A stretch of 64,000 bases of DNA, taken from positions 1-64,000 of the forward strand of contig NZ_JASSZH010000027.1 of the NCBI RefSeq assembly GCF_030271165.1, written 5' to 3'. The DNA comes from Psychromicrobium xiongbiense (GTDB taxonomy: Bacteria; Actinomycetota; Actinomycetes; Actinomycetales; Micrococcaceae). Positions 1 through 8,455 of the stretch are shown here, in pieces. Made by a program: the position numbers and the translations under genes. The notes beneath the pieces are model-generated. The model ran no database searches. It was not told where the DNA came from and saw only the letters and a program-made list of their open reading frames with translations. Every line of letters starts with the position of its first letter. Positions within the stretch are counted from its first letter, which is position 1.

Positions 1-24
1 CGGCTCTCCCTGCAGGGAGAGCCG
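1..24 (-). terminator. Rho-independent-type hairpin after sugar-binding protein gene
   Basis: A perfect inverted repeat with 10-bp arms (CGGCTCTCCC / GGGAGAGCCG) around a TGCA centre lies 34 bp past the stop codon of the minus-strand sugar-binding protein gene. The window edge hides any following T-run, so it is called a terminator from the strong stem and its position only. Confidence 0.7.
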
Positions 25-58
25 CCTCCTGTTCAGCCTGACTGGCTAAACAGCTGGA

Positions 59-1150
59 CTACTTGGTCAGCGGTGCCAGCGTCGGATCGTTCGCGTACTG
101 CTCAGCAGCGTTGGCCTTGGTGACGACCACCGGAGTCAGGAACTGGGTGGGAACGTCCTTGGTGCCGTTGTTCGACGTGGTCGTCGTCGCGGGCTTCTTC
201 CCGGCCTGCAGATCGGAGACCATCTGGATGGCGGCCTTCACCAGGTTGCGGGTGTCCTTGTTGATCGTGGAGTACTGCTCGCCTGCCATGATCGACTTGA
301 CCGACTCCGCCTCGGAATCCTGACCGGTCACCACGGGGATCGGCTTGCCAGCGGCCTTCACCGAGGTGATGATGGCGCGGGCCAGGGTGTCATTGGGGGA
401 GAGGACGCCATCCAGCGCGGTGTTGGTGTAGAAACCGGCCAGTAGCGTGTCCATACGCTTCTGGGCGTTCTCTGCCTTCCAGCCCGCGGTAGCAGCGGCG
501 TTCTGATCCTTCTGACCGGAGACGATCTTGACGTTGCCCTTATCGATCTCGGGCTGCAGGACCTTCATGGCGCCATCGAAGAAGGGCTTCGAGTTCGCAT
601 CATCATTGGATCCGGCAAAGACCTCAATGTTGTACGGGCCGGTGGCCTTCTTGGCTTTCATGCCGTCCAGCAGCGCCTGGCCCTGCAACTCACCGACCTT
701 GAAGTTGTCGTAGGCGACGTAGTAGTCAACGTTGGCTGTGTTCGTCAGGTTGCGGTCGTAGGCGATGATGGTCGCGCCGGAGTCCTTGGCCTGCTTCAGC
801 TGGGTACCGAGCTGCGAACCGTCGATCGCGCCGACAATGATGACCTTCGCGCCACCGGAAATCATGGCGCTGATCTGGTTCTGCTGCTCCGTGACGCCAC
901 CGTTGGCGAACTGGACGTTGGGCTTGAAGCCTGCGCTCTTCAACCCGTCGTTGAACAGGCCTTCTGCCAGAACCCAGTTGGCTGAGGTCTTCTGCGGAAG
1001 AGCCACACCGATGGCGGCGTTCTTGTCGAAACCGGCAGCGGCACTGCTGCCACCGGAGGTGGAGTCAGTGCGGCCGCAGCCGGTCAGTGCGAGAGCTGCG
1101 ACGGTCGCGATTGTGGCGATCGACGTCAGCGTCTTCGTGAGTTTCACCAT
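59..1150 (-). CDS. chvE: Sugar ABC transporter substrate-binding lipoprotein (ChvE/XylF-like)
   Basis: Extracellular solute-binding lipoprotein (363 aa) that should deliver a monosaccharide to the permease and ATPase encoded just upstream. The start at 1150 gives a lysine-containing N-terminus, a hydrophobic stretch and the lipobox ALTGC with the lipid-carrying cysteine at about residue 25; an in-frame start 16 codons earlier would spoil the signal peptide. The rest is a periplasmic-binding-protein fold of the ribose/xylose type, with GQDSEAE resembling the family's ligand-contact segment. Last gene of a minus-strand operon (ATPase, permease, binding protein), as in the multiple-monosaccharide ChvE-GguAB transporters. 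The exact sugar cannot be read from the sequence; xylose, arabinose, galactose or glucose are possible. Confidence 0.88.
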   Translation of the reverse strand: MVKLTKTLTSIATIATVAALALTGCGRTDSTSGGSSAAAGFDKNAAIGVALPQKTSANWVLAEGLFNDGLKSAGFKPNVQFANGGVTEQQNQISAMISGGAKVIIVGAIDGSQLGTQLKQAKDSGATIIAYDRNLTNTANVDYYVAYDNFKVGELQGQALLDGMKAKKATGPYNIEVFAGSNDDANSKPFFDGAMKVLQPEIDKGNVKIVSGQKDQNAAATAGWKAENAQKRMDTLLAGFYTNTALDGVLSPNDTLARAIITSVKAAGKPIPVVTGQDSEAESVKSIMAGEQYSTINKDTRNLVKAAIQMVSDLQAGKKPATTTTSNNGTKDVPTQFLTPVVVTKANAAEQYANDPTLAPLTK

Positions 1151-1242
1151 GATTGTCGCTTTCTTGTTGGGTATTTCTTCAGGAAACATCGGCGACAACT
1201 GCTGTGCCCCCGAAAGGTGGATGGGTTGGGGTCTGAGAACAC

Positions 1243-2478
1243 CTAGGCGTTGATGACCTCGGTGGTTTTCTTCGGCTTGAATCCGCGGGTCAGGTAGCCG
1301 ATGATCGACGGCCTGCCCTGCGTCTTGTTATATACATCGATGGCCACAGCCAGCAGCAGCACCAGACCCTTGATCACGGAGGTCATGTCCGCGCCAACGC
1401 TGAGCAGCTGGAGGCCGTTGTTCAGCACCGCCATGACCAGGCCACCGATCATCGACCCGACCACGGTGCCCACGCCGCCGCTGACTGCCGCACCACCGAT
1501 GAACACGGCAGCGATGGCGTCCAGTTCCCAACCGGTGCCATCGAACGGGCCGGAAGAGGTGGAACGTCCGATGAAGACGATGGCAGCCACGGCGGCCAGA
1601 ATCGACATGTTCATCATGACCAGGAAGTTGATCTTGCGGCTCTTCACACCGGAGAGCTCTGCGGCGTGCTTATTGCCGCCCACGGCGTAGACGTGGCGGC
1701 CCACAATGGTGCGGGAGGAGAGGAAGGCGTAGATCAGCACGAGCACGCCCAGAATGATTCCGGCGATGGGGAAGGAGGTGCCCGGACGGCCGGTGGCGTA
1801 GAGGTAGGTGGCGTAGCCGATGATGAGTGAGATCAGCACGGTCCGCACGATGACGGTCCACAACGGAGCGGCCGCACCGCCGAGTTCCTGAGCAGCCTTC
1901 CGGGAGCGTACTTCACCGAAGATGATGGCGGCAATACCCAGGACGCCGATCACCAGCGTGAGGTTGTTGAAGCCGGTGTCCGGGCCGAGCTCCGCGAGGT
2001 AGCCGCCGCCCAGGTACTGAATCTGATCCGGCACCGGGATGGTAGCCGAGTGGCCGACGACCTGGTTGAGACCGCGGAAAAGGAGCATGCCCGCCAGGGT
2101 CACGATGAAGGCCGGAACGCCCACATAGGCCACCCAGAAGCCCTGCCAGGCACCGACCACGGCACCGATGGCCAGGCCGAAGATGATGCCCAGCCACCAG
2201 GGAAAGTGCCAGTCCTGGATGGAAAGCGCAACACAGATGCCGACGAAGGCAGCCACCGAACCCACCGACAGGTCGATGTGCCCGGCGATGATGACCAGCA
2301 CCATGCCGATGGCCAGGATCAACACGTAGGAGTTGCCGTTGATCAGGTTCTGCATATTGAACGGCGTGAGGACCTTGCCGTCCGTGGCAATCTGGAAGCC
2401 GACGATCAGGACGAGCAGGGCGAAGACCATGCCGAACTGACGGAGGTTGTTGCCAAAAACGTACTTGATGTTTTTCAT
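1243..2478 (-). CDS. gguB: Sugar ABC transporter permease (GguB/XylH-like)
   Basis: Inner-membrane permease (411 aa) of the BPD_transp_2 family, which forms the channel of ribose/xylose-type importers. About ten hydrophobic segments are visible, and the segment GHIDLSVGSVAAF matches the conserved permease motif of this family. The length fits the long GguB/XylH type rather than RbsC (about 320 aa). An AGGGGA ribosome site precedes the ATG. It sits 26 bp after the ATPase stop and 92 bp before the binding-protein start, so the three genes are almost certainly one transcript. Confidence 0.9.
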   Translation of the reverse strand: MKNIKYVFGNNLRQFGMVFALLVLIVGFQIATDGKVLTPFNMQNLINGNSYVLILAIGMVLVIIAGHIDLSVGSVAAFVGICVALSIQDWHFPWWLGIIFGLAIGAVVGAWQGFWVAYVGVPAFIVTLAGMLLFRGLNQVVGHSATIPVPDQIQYLGGGYLAELGPDTGFNNLTLVIGVLGIAAIIFGEVRSRKAAQELGGAAAPLWTVIVRTVLISLIIGYATYLYATGRPGTSFPIAGIILGVLVLIYAFLSSRTIVGRHVYAVGGNKHAAELSGVKSRKINFLVMMNMSILAAVAAIVFIGRSTSSGPFDGTGWELDAIAAVFIGGAAVSGGVGTVVGSMIGGLVMAVLNNGLQLLSVGADMTSVIKGLVLLLAVAIDVYNKTQGRPSIIGYLTRGFKPKKTTEVINA

Positions 2479-2504
2479 AGGATGTTCCCCTGGATGAAGG
2501 CGGG

Positions 2505-4061
2505 TCAGGCGGACTTTTTATTGGCGGTCATCAACTTCATCAGGCTTTCCTGATCCGCATCGCCGCGGTTCAGGACACCTGTGATGGCGCCTTCGAAAAT
2601 GGTGTAGATACGATCGGACAGGCCCAGAAGCTCGGGCAGTTCGGAGGAGATCACAATGACGCCCTTGCCCTGCTCGGCAAGCTTCTGAATGATCCCGTAA
2701 ATCTCATACTTGGCTCCCACATCGATGCCGCGCGTGGGCTCGTCCAGAATCAGCAGGTCCGGGTCGGTGAACATCCACTTGGCCAGAACCACTTTTTGCT
2801 GATTGCCACCGGAGAGCTTGGCAACGCCTTCATCCACCGAGGGAGTCTTGGTGCGCAGCTGCTTACGGTAGTCCTCCGCCACGGCGTACTCTTCGTCATC
2901 GCTGACCACCAGGCCGTGGGTAATTTTTTTCAGGGCCGCCGCCACCGTGGTGGCCTTGATGTCATCGAGCAGGTTCAGGCCCAGGGCCTTGCGGTCCTCG
3001 GTGACATAGCCAAGTCCATGGTTGATGGCGTCGGTGACATTGTGCATCCGGATTTCCTTGCCGTCCTTGACAATGGTCCCGGAGAGGTAGCGGCCGTAGG
3101 AACGGCCGAAAAGAGAACGGGCCAGTTCGGTGCGCCCGGCGCCCATCAGCCCGGCGAAACCGACGATCTCGCCTCGGCGGACGGTGAAGGATTCGTTCTT
3201 GCAGACCAGACGGTCGGCAATCTGCGGGTGGCCGACGTTCCAGTTCTTGACTTCGAAAAAGACCTCACCGATGTTCGGGGTGTGATCGGGGAACCGGGAC
3301 TCCAGGGCCCGGCCCACCATGCCGCGGATGATCCTGTCCTCATTGACGCCATCGGCCACCACATTGAGGGTTTCGATGGTCTTGCCGTCGCGGATGATGG
3401 TGATTTCATCGGCGACGGCCTCGATCTCGTTGAGCTTGTGCGAGATCATGATGGACGCGATGCCCTTGCTCTTCAGCCCGCGGATCAGATCCAGCAGATG
3501 CTGCGAATCCGATTCGTTCAGGGCTGCCGTGGGCTCGTCCAGAATGAGCAGCTTGACGGATTTGTTGAGTGCTTTGGCGATTTCCACGAGCTGTTGCTTG
3601 CCGACGCCGATCTCCTTGATCGGGGTGTCGGGGTCTTCATTGAGGCCGACCCGGGCGAGCAGGTCCAGCGCCCGTCGGCGCGCCTGGGCCCAGTCGATGG
3701 CTCCGAAGCGGGTGGGTTCGTTGCCCAGGAAGATGTTTTCCGTGATGGACAGTTCCGGGATGAGCGCCAGTTCCTGGTGGATGATGACGATGCCGGCCGC
3801 CTCGGAGGCGCGGATGTCTTTGAACTTGCAGATTTCGCCCTGGTAAAAGATCTCACCGGAGTAGGTGCCGTAGGGATATACCCCGGAGAGAACCTTCATC
3901 AGAGTGGATTTTCCGGCGCCGTTTTCACCGCAGATGGCATGGATTTCCGCCGCGTGGACGGTCAGGGACACCTCGGAGAGGGCCTTGACGCCAGGGAACT
4001 CCTTGGTGATTGAGCGCATTTCGAGAATGACCGGCGATTTTGTGGCATCGCTAGACGGCAT
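2505..4061 (-). CDS. gguA: Sugar ABC transporter double ATPase (GguA/XylG-like)
   Basis: Cytoplasmic energy-coupling protein (518 aa) with two fused ABC ATPase domains, typical of carbohydrate-uptake transporter class 2. Domain 1 has Walker [10 protein letters not shown] (residues 45-53) and Walker [12 protein letters not shown]; domain 2 has a degenerate Walker A (GLMGAGRTE) but an intact signature LSGGNQQKV and [11 protein letters not shown]. This asymmetry is normal in RbsA/XylG/GguA. A GGGAGGGG ribosome site precedes the start. It is the first gene of the operon; about 124 bp upstream lies the ROK gene, and the promoter region holds a TTGA-centred dyad also found upstream of that regulator. 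Confidence 0.92.
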   Translation of the reverse strand: MPSSDATKSPVILEMRSITKEFPGVKALSEVSLTVHAAEIHAICGENGAGKSTLMKVLSGVYPYGTYSGEIFYQGEICKFKDIRASEAAGIVIIHQELALIPELSITENIFLGNEPTRFGAIDWAQARRRALDLLARVGLNEDPDTPIKEIGVGKQQLVEIAKALNKSVKLLILDEPTAALNESDSQHLLDLIRGLKSKGIASIMISHKLNEIEAVADEITIIRDGKTIETLNVVADGVNEDRIIRGMVGRALESRFPDHTPNIGEVFFEVKNWNVGHPQIADRLVCKNESFTVRRGEIVGFAGLMGAGRTELARSLFGRSYGRYLSGTIVKDGKEIRMHNVTDAINHGLGYVTEDRKALGLNLLDDIKATTVAAALKKITHGLVVSDDEEYAVAEDYRKQLRTKTPSVDEGVAKLSGGNQQKVVLAKWMFTDPDLLILDEPTRGIDVGAKYEIYGIIQKLAEQGKGVIVISSELPELLGLSDRIYTIFEGAITGVLNRGDADQESLMKLMTANKKSA

Positions 4062-4141
4062 GGAAACCCCTCCCAGTGGGACGTCATTGTCGCCCCTGTG
4101 TACGTGTCTGAATGAAAGTAAACTCTGCCGCGGGTGTTGTC

Positions 4142-4155
4142 GTCAAGCATTGAAC
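4142..4155. promoter_or_regulatory. Putative ROK-repressor operator at sugar-transporter promoter
   Basis: Plus-strand GTCAAGCATTGAAC; read on the minus strand it is GTTCAATGCTTGAC, containing the dyad TCAA-N3-TTGA. Its TTGAC end overlaps a plausible -35 (TTGACG) with TTTACT 18 bp further, facing the ATPase gene about 80 bp away. The same 14-mer with one difference lies upstream of the ROK gene. Repressor binding is inferred. Confidence 0.5.
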
Positions 4156-4185
4156 GCAACAACTCGATAACGGATGCGTTTCAAC

Positions 4186-5409
4186 TCAGCCGGTTCTGGC
4201 GCCGAGTCCCCGGTTGAGCAGAGTGGGAATTCCTTGATGCTGCAGGACCAGAGCGGCTGCCCCGAGCGCCTCAGCTCGATTTCCCAGCGAGGACATGACC
4301 ACCTCGGTGGTAGCGCCCACCGCGGGAACCACATGGCGCAGCAGGCCTCGGCGCACCGGGTCGAGCAGCAGATCTCCCAGGCCTGCGAGCGGGCCGCCGA
4401 TCACTATGACCTCGGGGTTGAGCAGATTGGCCACTACTGCGGCCGCCCGCCCGACGGCCAGGCCGGCATCGTCCACCACTCTCAGAGTGGCGGGATCTCC
4501 CTCATGCGCCAGACGAAGGATGTCGTCCACGGTCGCAGGTGCGGGATTCCGTCGAGCGAGAAGTTCCATCATGGTGGTGGTTGAGGCCATGGTTTCCAGG
4601 CATCCACGATTGCCGCAGCGGCAGACCAGGCCATGCTCGGCGATGATGGTGTGACCGATTTCTCCGGTGACGCCGATCGCGCCATAGAACAGAGACCCAT
4701 CCAGGATCAGCCCGGAGCCGATGCCGGAGCCGATTTTGATGAAGACCAGATTCTGAACGGCGGTGTGTTCGCCCCAGGTGATCTGCGCCAGCGCGCCGAG
4801 GTTGGCGTCATTGTCCACATAGGCGGGCACCTGGAGGGCGTTCTGGAGCATATCCAGGATCTTGATACCGACCCATTCGGGAAGAATGGCGCCCTGGATG
4901 ACTGCGCCGCTGCGGCTGTCGATGGGCCCCGGGATGCCGACGCCAGCGCCAATGACGGCGCTGGGTGGGAGCCCGGTCTCGGCGAGGAGTCCGGTCAGCA
5001 GCGAGGTGGCGGCCTGAACGCCTTCCTCGGCCCGGTGTCCAAGGGGCAGTCGGGCGGCACCTTCAGCGACCACCCGGTAGTCCAGGCTGGCCAGGACAAC
5101 CCGGACGTGGGAGCGGCCGACGTCGATCCCCACCGCCACCGCGCCCTCGGAGTTGAGCTGAACACTGGTGGCGCGCCGGCCGGAACTCGTGGTGGGCGCG
5201 GTGGTGACCAGGCCGTCATCGGACATGATCCGGACCAGATTGGAGACTGTGGCGGTGGAGAGCCCGGTATGACGGGAGAGCTCGGCCTGGGTCAGTGGGC
5301 CTACGCTGGAGAGCGCCTGGACAATGCGGCGCTGGTTCTGCTGCCTCAGGGCCGACTGAGAGCCGGGATTTCGGGGAGCGCCCGACACTGGACGCGGTTC
5401 TGAGGCCAT
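4186..5409 (-). CDS. ROK-family transcriptional regulator (NagC/XylR type)
   Basis: Likely repressor of the downstream sugar importer. The 407-aa protein has an N-terminal winged helix-turn-helix (about residues 25-80, with LTQAELSRHTGLSTATVSNL) followed by a ROK sugar-kinase-like domain: GIDVGRSHVRV phosphate loop, GAGVGIPGPID, and the cysteine cluster CRCGNRGCLET, the usual ROK zinc site. The start at 5409 is chosen because the 27 codons upstream overlap a promoter-like stretch; no strong ribosome site is visible. It is in the same orientation as the transporter genes and shares a dyad with their promoter, which suggests autoregulation plus control of the operon. The effector is probably the transported sugar or its phosphate. 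Confidence 0.88.
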   Translation of the reverse strand: MASEPRPVSGAPRNPGSQSALRQQNQRRIVQALSSVGPLTQAELSRHTGLSTATVSNLVRIMSDDGLVTTAPTTSSGRRATSVQLNSEGAVAVGIDVGRSHVRVVLASLDYRVVAEGAARLPLGHRAEEGVQAATSLLTGLLAETGLPPSAVIGAGVGIPGPIDSRSGAVIQGAILPEWVGIKILDMLQNALQVPAYVDNDANLGALAQITWGEHTAVQNLVFIKIGSGIGSGLILDGSLFYGAIGVTGEIGHTIIAEHGLVCRCGNRGCLETMASTTTMMELLARRNPAPATVDDILRLAHEGDPATLRVVDDAGLAVGRAAAVVANLLNPEVIVIGGPLAGLGDLLLDPVRRGLLRHVVPAVGATTEVVMSSLGNRAEALGAAALVLQHQGIPTLLNRGLGARTG

Positions 5410-5439
5410 GGGATCAGAGTGCCCCACTTTGTTTTTGCA

Positions 5440-5468
5440 GTCAAGAATTGAACACACTTGAGCGTCAA
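5440..5468. promoter_or_regulatory. Putative ROK autoregulatory operator (two TTGA/TCAA dyads)
   Basis: GTCAAGAATTGAAC at 5440-5453 repeats the 14-mer of the transporter promoter with one change. A second, reversed dyad TTGAGCGTCAA (TTGA-N3-TCAA) follows at 5458-5468. They lie 31-59 bp upstream of the chosen ROK start. Function as an operator is inferred from sharing and position. Confidence 0.5.
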
Positions 5469-5508
5469 CATGTGATGATTGACGGCGCACCGAGTGCTTG
5501 GCCTCGCC

Positions 5509-6027
5509 TCAGGCAGTGGCCTCGCGATGTCCCTGGGCCAGGGCGAGGTAGGTGTCGGCATTGCGGTGCAGGCCAGCGATCTCTTCCGGCGAGAGTTCCC
5601 GCCGCACCTTGGCCGGAACGCCGGCAACGAGGGAGCGGGGCGGGATGACCATGCCTTCGAGGACCAGGGCTCCGGCCGCCACCAGGGTCTCTTCGCCGAT
5701 CACCGAGTGGTTGAGCAACGTGGCATGCATGCCGATCAGGCAGTGATCGCCGACCGTTGCGCCATGCACCACCGCTCCGTGACCCACGCTGACGCCCTCC
5801 CCGATCACCGTCTGGATGCCGTGATCGGTGTGCACCGCCACATTGTCCTGGAGGTTGCTCCGGGCACCCAGGGTGATTGCGTCACAGTCCGCCCGGATCA
5901 CCGCGCCGTAAAAGACGCTCGCTTCCGGGTGAATGGTGGCCTGTCCGATCACCGTGGCCGTCGGCGCGATGAACGCCGTCGGGTCGATCTGTGGGCTGTT
6001 GCCGTTGTAACTGAGGATCGTCGCCAT
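5509..6027 (-). CDS. Gamma-class carbonic anhydrase family protein
   Basis: Predicted cytoplasmic protein of 172 aa built of left-handed beta-helix hexapeptide repeats (for example IGQATI, VGDHCLIG). The three zinc-ligand histidines of gamma carbonic anhydrases are present in AVHTD, GHGAVVHG and IGMHA. Members either hydrate CO2 or, as in the PaaY/YrdA subgroup, act as thioesterases or have unknown activity, so a carbonic anhydrase function is likely but unproven. Length is normal. It is the last gene of a minus-strand run after purU, 56 bp from it. Confidence 0.85.
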   Translation of the reverse strand: MATILSYNGNSPQIDPTAFIAPTATVIGQATIHPEASVFYGAVIRADCDAITLGARSNLQDNVAVHTDHGIQTVIGEGVSVGHGAVVHGATVGDHCLIGMHATLLNHSVIGEETLVAAGALVLEGMVIPPRSLVAGVPAKVRRELSPEEIAGLHRNADTYLALAQGHREATA

Positions 6028-6083
6028 GAGGCGAGTGTAGCGGGAGCAGCAGCCGCCGGTCCCCGCTCAGCCAGCAGCCTCGC

Positions 6084-7004
6084 TCAGCCGGCGAAGACGA
6101 CGGTGCGATGTCCGTCCAGCAGCACCCGATGCTCGGCATGCCATTGCACTGCCTGGGCGAGTGTCCGTGCCTCCACGGCGCGCCCCATCCGGGCCAGCCG
6201 CTCGGGCGTATGCGCGTGATCCACCCGGATGACCTCCTGCTCAATGATCGGACCCTCATCGAGATCCGCGGTGACGTAATGTGCGGTCGCGCCGATCAGC
6301 TTGACCCCGCGGGCATGCGCCTGGGCATACGGCCGAGCACCCTTGAATGAGGGCAGGAAGGAGTGGTGGATGTTGATGGCTCGCCCCTCCAGATCCCGGC
6401 ATAGGTCATTGGAGAGGATCTGCATATAGCGGGCCAGCACCACGAGTTCCACCGAGTGTTCCTCGGCAAGCTCACGCAGCGTTTGCTCAGCCTGATCCTT
6501 GGTGGCGGCGGTCACCGGGACATGGTGGAAGGGGATGCCGTAGAACGCTGCCAACTCGGCCAGATCGGTGTGGTTGGAGACGATGGCGGGCACCTCGATG
6601 GGCAGCTGGCCTGAGCGTTGCTGGAAGAGCAGCTCATTGAGGCAGTGTGCCTCCTTGGAGGCCAGAATCAGGGTCCGCACCGGAGTGCCGACGCGGTGCA
6701 GTGCCCAGTCCATGCTGAAGGCCTCGGCCACCGGCTTCAGCGCGGCGTGCAATTCGCCGTAGGAGGAGCTGGCCGTAGCTTCCACCCGCATGAAGAAGCT
6801 GCCGCCCTCTGTGGGCTGACCGGGGAGCGCTGACTGGCCGGCCAGCGCCCGGCTCGGGCTGCCATACTGCTGCGATTCGGTGATGTTTCCGCCAGCGGCC
6901 ACCAGTGCGCCACTGACCGCGTGCACGATGCCGGGCTGATCCAGGCAGGAGAGGGTCAGCGCGTAGCGTTCGGACACGTCGGAGTGCGGAAAAGAATCGG
7001 CCAT
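6084..7004 (-). CDS. purU: Formyltetrahydrofolate deformylase
   Basis: Hydrolyses 10-formyltetrahydrofolate to tetrahydrofolate and formate, balancing the one-carbon pool. The 306-aa protein has an N-terminal ACT domain (about residues 10-95, starting ALTLSCLDQPG) and a C-terminal formyltransferase domain with the catalytic Asn-His-Asp triad in NIHHSFLPSF and VTADLDEGPI. It starts 9 bp after the monooxygenase-like gene, so both are probably co-transcribed. The divergent neighbour is glyA-folD, which makes the folate species PurU consumes, so the locus is a one-carbon cluster. Confidence 0.94.
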   Translation of the reverse strand: MADSFPHSDVSERYALTLSCLDQPGIVHAVSGALVAAGGNITESQQYGSPSRALAGQSALPGQPTEGGSFFMRVEATASSSYGELHAALKPVAEAFSMDWALHRVGTPVRTLILASKEAHCLNELLFQQRSGQLPIEVPAIVSNHTDLAELAAFYGIPFHHVPVTAATKDQAEQTLRELAEEHSVELVVLARYMQILSNDLCRDLEGRAINIHHSFLPSFKGARPYAQAHARGVKLIGATAHYVTADLDEGPIIEQEVIRVDHAHTPERLARMGRAVEARTLAQAVQWHAEHRVLLDGHRTVVFAG

Positions 7005-7013
7005 TCCTTCAGG

Positions 7014-8156
7014 CTACTGGGTTTGAGCCGCCAATGCGGAGTCCGGTGCCGGCTGAGTGAGGCGTTGCCCGGTCAGGGAGCGGAGGGCTGCAAGCGCAGC
7101 AGCCCGCCCGGCACGGGTGGCGCCCAGCGTTGACGCCGATGCCCCATACCCCACCAGAAAGAGACGCGGCTCTTTCACGACGCTGACGCCATCGGCCGCC
7201 ATCAGGATGCCGCCACCTGGCTCCCGCAACCTCAACGGGGTCAGCTGGTCCAGCGAGGCCCGGAACCCGGTGGCCCAGAGCACCACGTCGATGGGCTCCT
7301 CGCTGCCATCGGCAAAGACCGCAGCCCCAGATTTGAGCCGCACCAGGGGTCCGCGGGAGACCAGGATGCCCGCCTCAATGCCGCGTCGATACTGTTCGGT
7401 CAGCGGCAGCCCGGTCACCGAGACCACGGACGATGGCGGCCGCCCCGCCCGGGTGCGCTCGCTCACCGCACGCTCCACCTCGCGGCCCCAGTCGGGATTG
7501 AACTCGCGGCTGCGGAATTCCGGCGCGCGGCGGGTCGACCAGACGGTGCGGGCCCCGGCCTCCGCCAGTTGCAGCAGGAACTGCACGGCAGAAGTGCCCC
7601 CGCCCACCACCAGGACCCGTTGACCGGTGAATTCTGCGGCCGAACGGAAGTCGTGGGTATGCAGCTGCCGTCCGGCAAAATCTGCAGCCCCGGGGTAGAC
7701 CGGCCAATAGGGGCGGTCCCAGGTCCCGGTCCCGCTCACCACCCGCCGCGCGCTGAAGGTTCCGGCATCGGTGATCACGCTGAGTGGGGCGGCATCGTCG
7801 CTCAAAGGGGAGCCATTCTGCACGGCGGACACCCGTACCGGGCGGAGCACCTGCAGGCCCATCGCTGCTTCGAAGGCACCGTAATATTCGGCTACCACCT
7901 CCGAGGCCGGCCGGGTGGTGTCCGGGCCGTCGGGAAAATAGCCCGCCTGGGGGAAGGCTGGGAGATCGTGGATGCCGTGCGCGGCCCCGAGTGTGAGGGA
8001 GGGCCAACGATGCCGCCAGGCACCACCCGGGCCAGGATTCGCGTCGATCACCAGAAAGTCGGTCCCGGCGCGCAAGCCCTTCCGGCTCAGGTGGTAGGCC
8101 GCAGCCAGCCCGGCTTGTCCCGCGCCGATCACGATGACCATGTACACCCGTTCCAT
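7014..8156 (-). CDS. FAD/NAD(P)-dependent oxidoreductase, flavin monooxygenase-like
   Basis: About 380 aa. The N-terminus carries a dinucleotide fold (VIVIGAGQAGLAAAYHL) for FAD, and a second glycine motif (VLVVGGGTSAVQFLLQLAEAG) near the middle for NAD(P)H, followed by the ATGFR-type segment typical of flavin-containing monooxygenases (DVVLWATGFRASL). Close relatives include CzcO-like and other class B monooxygenases; the substrate is unknown. The open frame extends 94 codons further upstream but that part has no family resemblance and covers the divergent glyA promoter. ATG at 8156 or 8141 puts the FAD motif at the N-terminus as expected. Probably co-transcribed with purU. Confidence 0.82.
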   Translation of the reverse strand: MERVYMVIVIGAGQAGLAAAYHLSRKGLRAGTDFLVIDANPGPGGAWRHRWPSLTLGAAHGIHDLPAFPQAGYFPDGPDTTRPASEVVAEYYGAFEAAMGLQVLRPVRVSAVQNGSPLSDDAAPLSVITDAGTFSARRVVSGTGTWDRPYWPVYPGAADFAGRQLHTHDFRSAAEFTGQRVLVVGGGTSAVQFLLQLAEAGARTVWSTRRAPEFRSREFNPDWGREVERAVSERTRAGRPPSSVVSVTGLPLTEQYRRGIEAGILVSRGPLVRLKSGAAVFADGSEEPIDVVLWATGFRASLDQLTPLRLREPGGGILMAADGVSVVKEPRLFLVGYGASASTLGATRAGRAAALAALRSLTGQRLTQPAPDSALAAQTQ

Positions 8157-8187
8157 GACCGGCTCAACGCCCAGAACGCCGACTCCC

Positions 8188-8227
8188 ATTCCCGCGCAGT
8201 TGGGAACATTCCCGCACGGTTGGGAGG
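8188..8227. repeat. Tandem 20-bp imperfect repeat between divergent genes
   Basis: Two adjacent 20-bp units (8188-8207 and 8208-8227) match at 16 of 20 positions; each holds CCCGC and TTGGGA, and the first is a dyad TTCCC...GGGAA. The pair sits just upstream of the -10-like TAGACT of glyA, where a regulator could bind. No regulator is known from the sequence. Confidence 0.4.
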
Positions 8228-8244
8228 GGGCGGGGCGCAGCCCG

Positions 8245-8250
8245 TAGACT
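8245..8250 (+). promoter_or_regulatory. Likely -10 element of glyA-folD
   Basis: TAGACT lies 5-6 bp before the first base of riboswitch helix P1, so transcription would start at the riboswitch. A TTGGGA about 19 bp upstream could be the -35 element. Confidence 0.5.
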
Positions 8251-8253
8251 GGG

Positions 8254-8375
8254 CCTGTTGCGACTGGCGTAGGGTGGGTCACCACCGGGGAGCGACACAC
8301 AGCGGTGGATGCACCCGGAAACCGTTGTGAACAGTGCAGACCATGGATCGAACGCCTGGGACCGAGGTCATGTTT
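8254..8375 (+). ncRNA. ZTP (pfl) riboswitch upstream of glyA-folD
   Basis: The 5' domain matches the ZTP riboswitch closely: helix P1 TGTTGC (8256-8261) with GCGACA (8292-8297), the conserved GACTGGCG (8262-8269), hairpin GGTGG-GTCA-CCACC (8273-8286) and GGGGAGCG. After a 55-nt linker the 3' domain has CGCCTGGGAC (8353-8362), whose CGCC can form the pseudoknot with GGCG at 8266-8269. ZTP/ZMP riboswitches turn on purine and folate genes when 10-formyl-THF is scarce; glyA and folD are known targets. The region up to the AAGGAG at 8443 would be the expression platform. Confidence 0.92.
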
Positions 8376-8455
8376 ACGGTGTGTCATCTTCAGGACAACC
8401 CGATAACCTGACCCATGAAACCCCGCGTCTTGTCGCACATCCCAAGGAGCCGCAT

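Noticed and set aside
8157..8438. 94-codon N-terminal extension of the monooxygenase-like gene
   Set aside because: It overlaps the divergent glyA promoter and riboswitch and has no family match; the FAD motif starts directly after 8156.
8309..8455. N-terminal extension of glyA
   Set aside because: It covers the 3' part of the ZTP riboswitch and leader; similarity to SHMT and an AAGGAG site both start at 8456.
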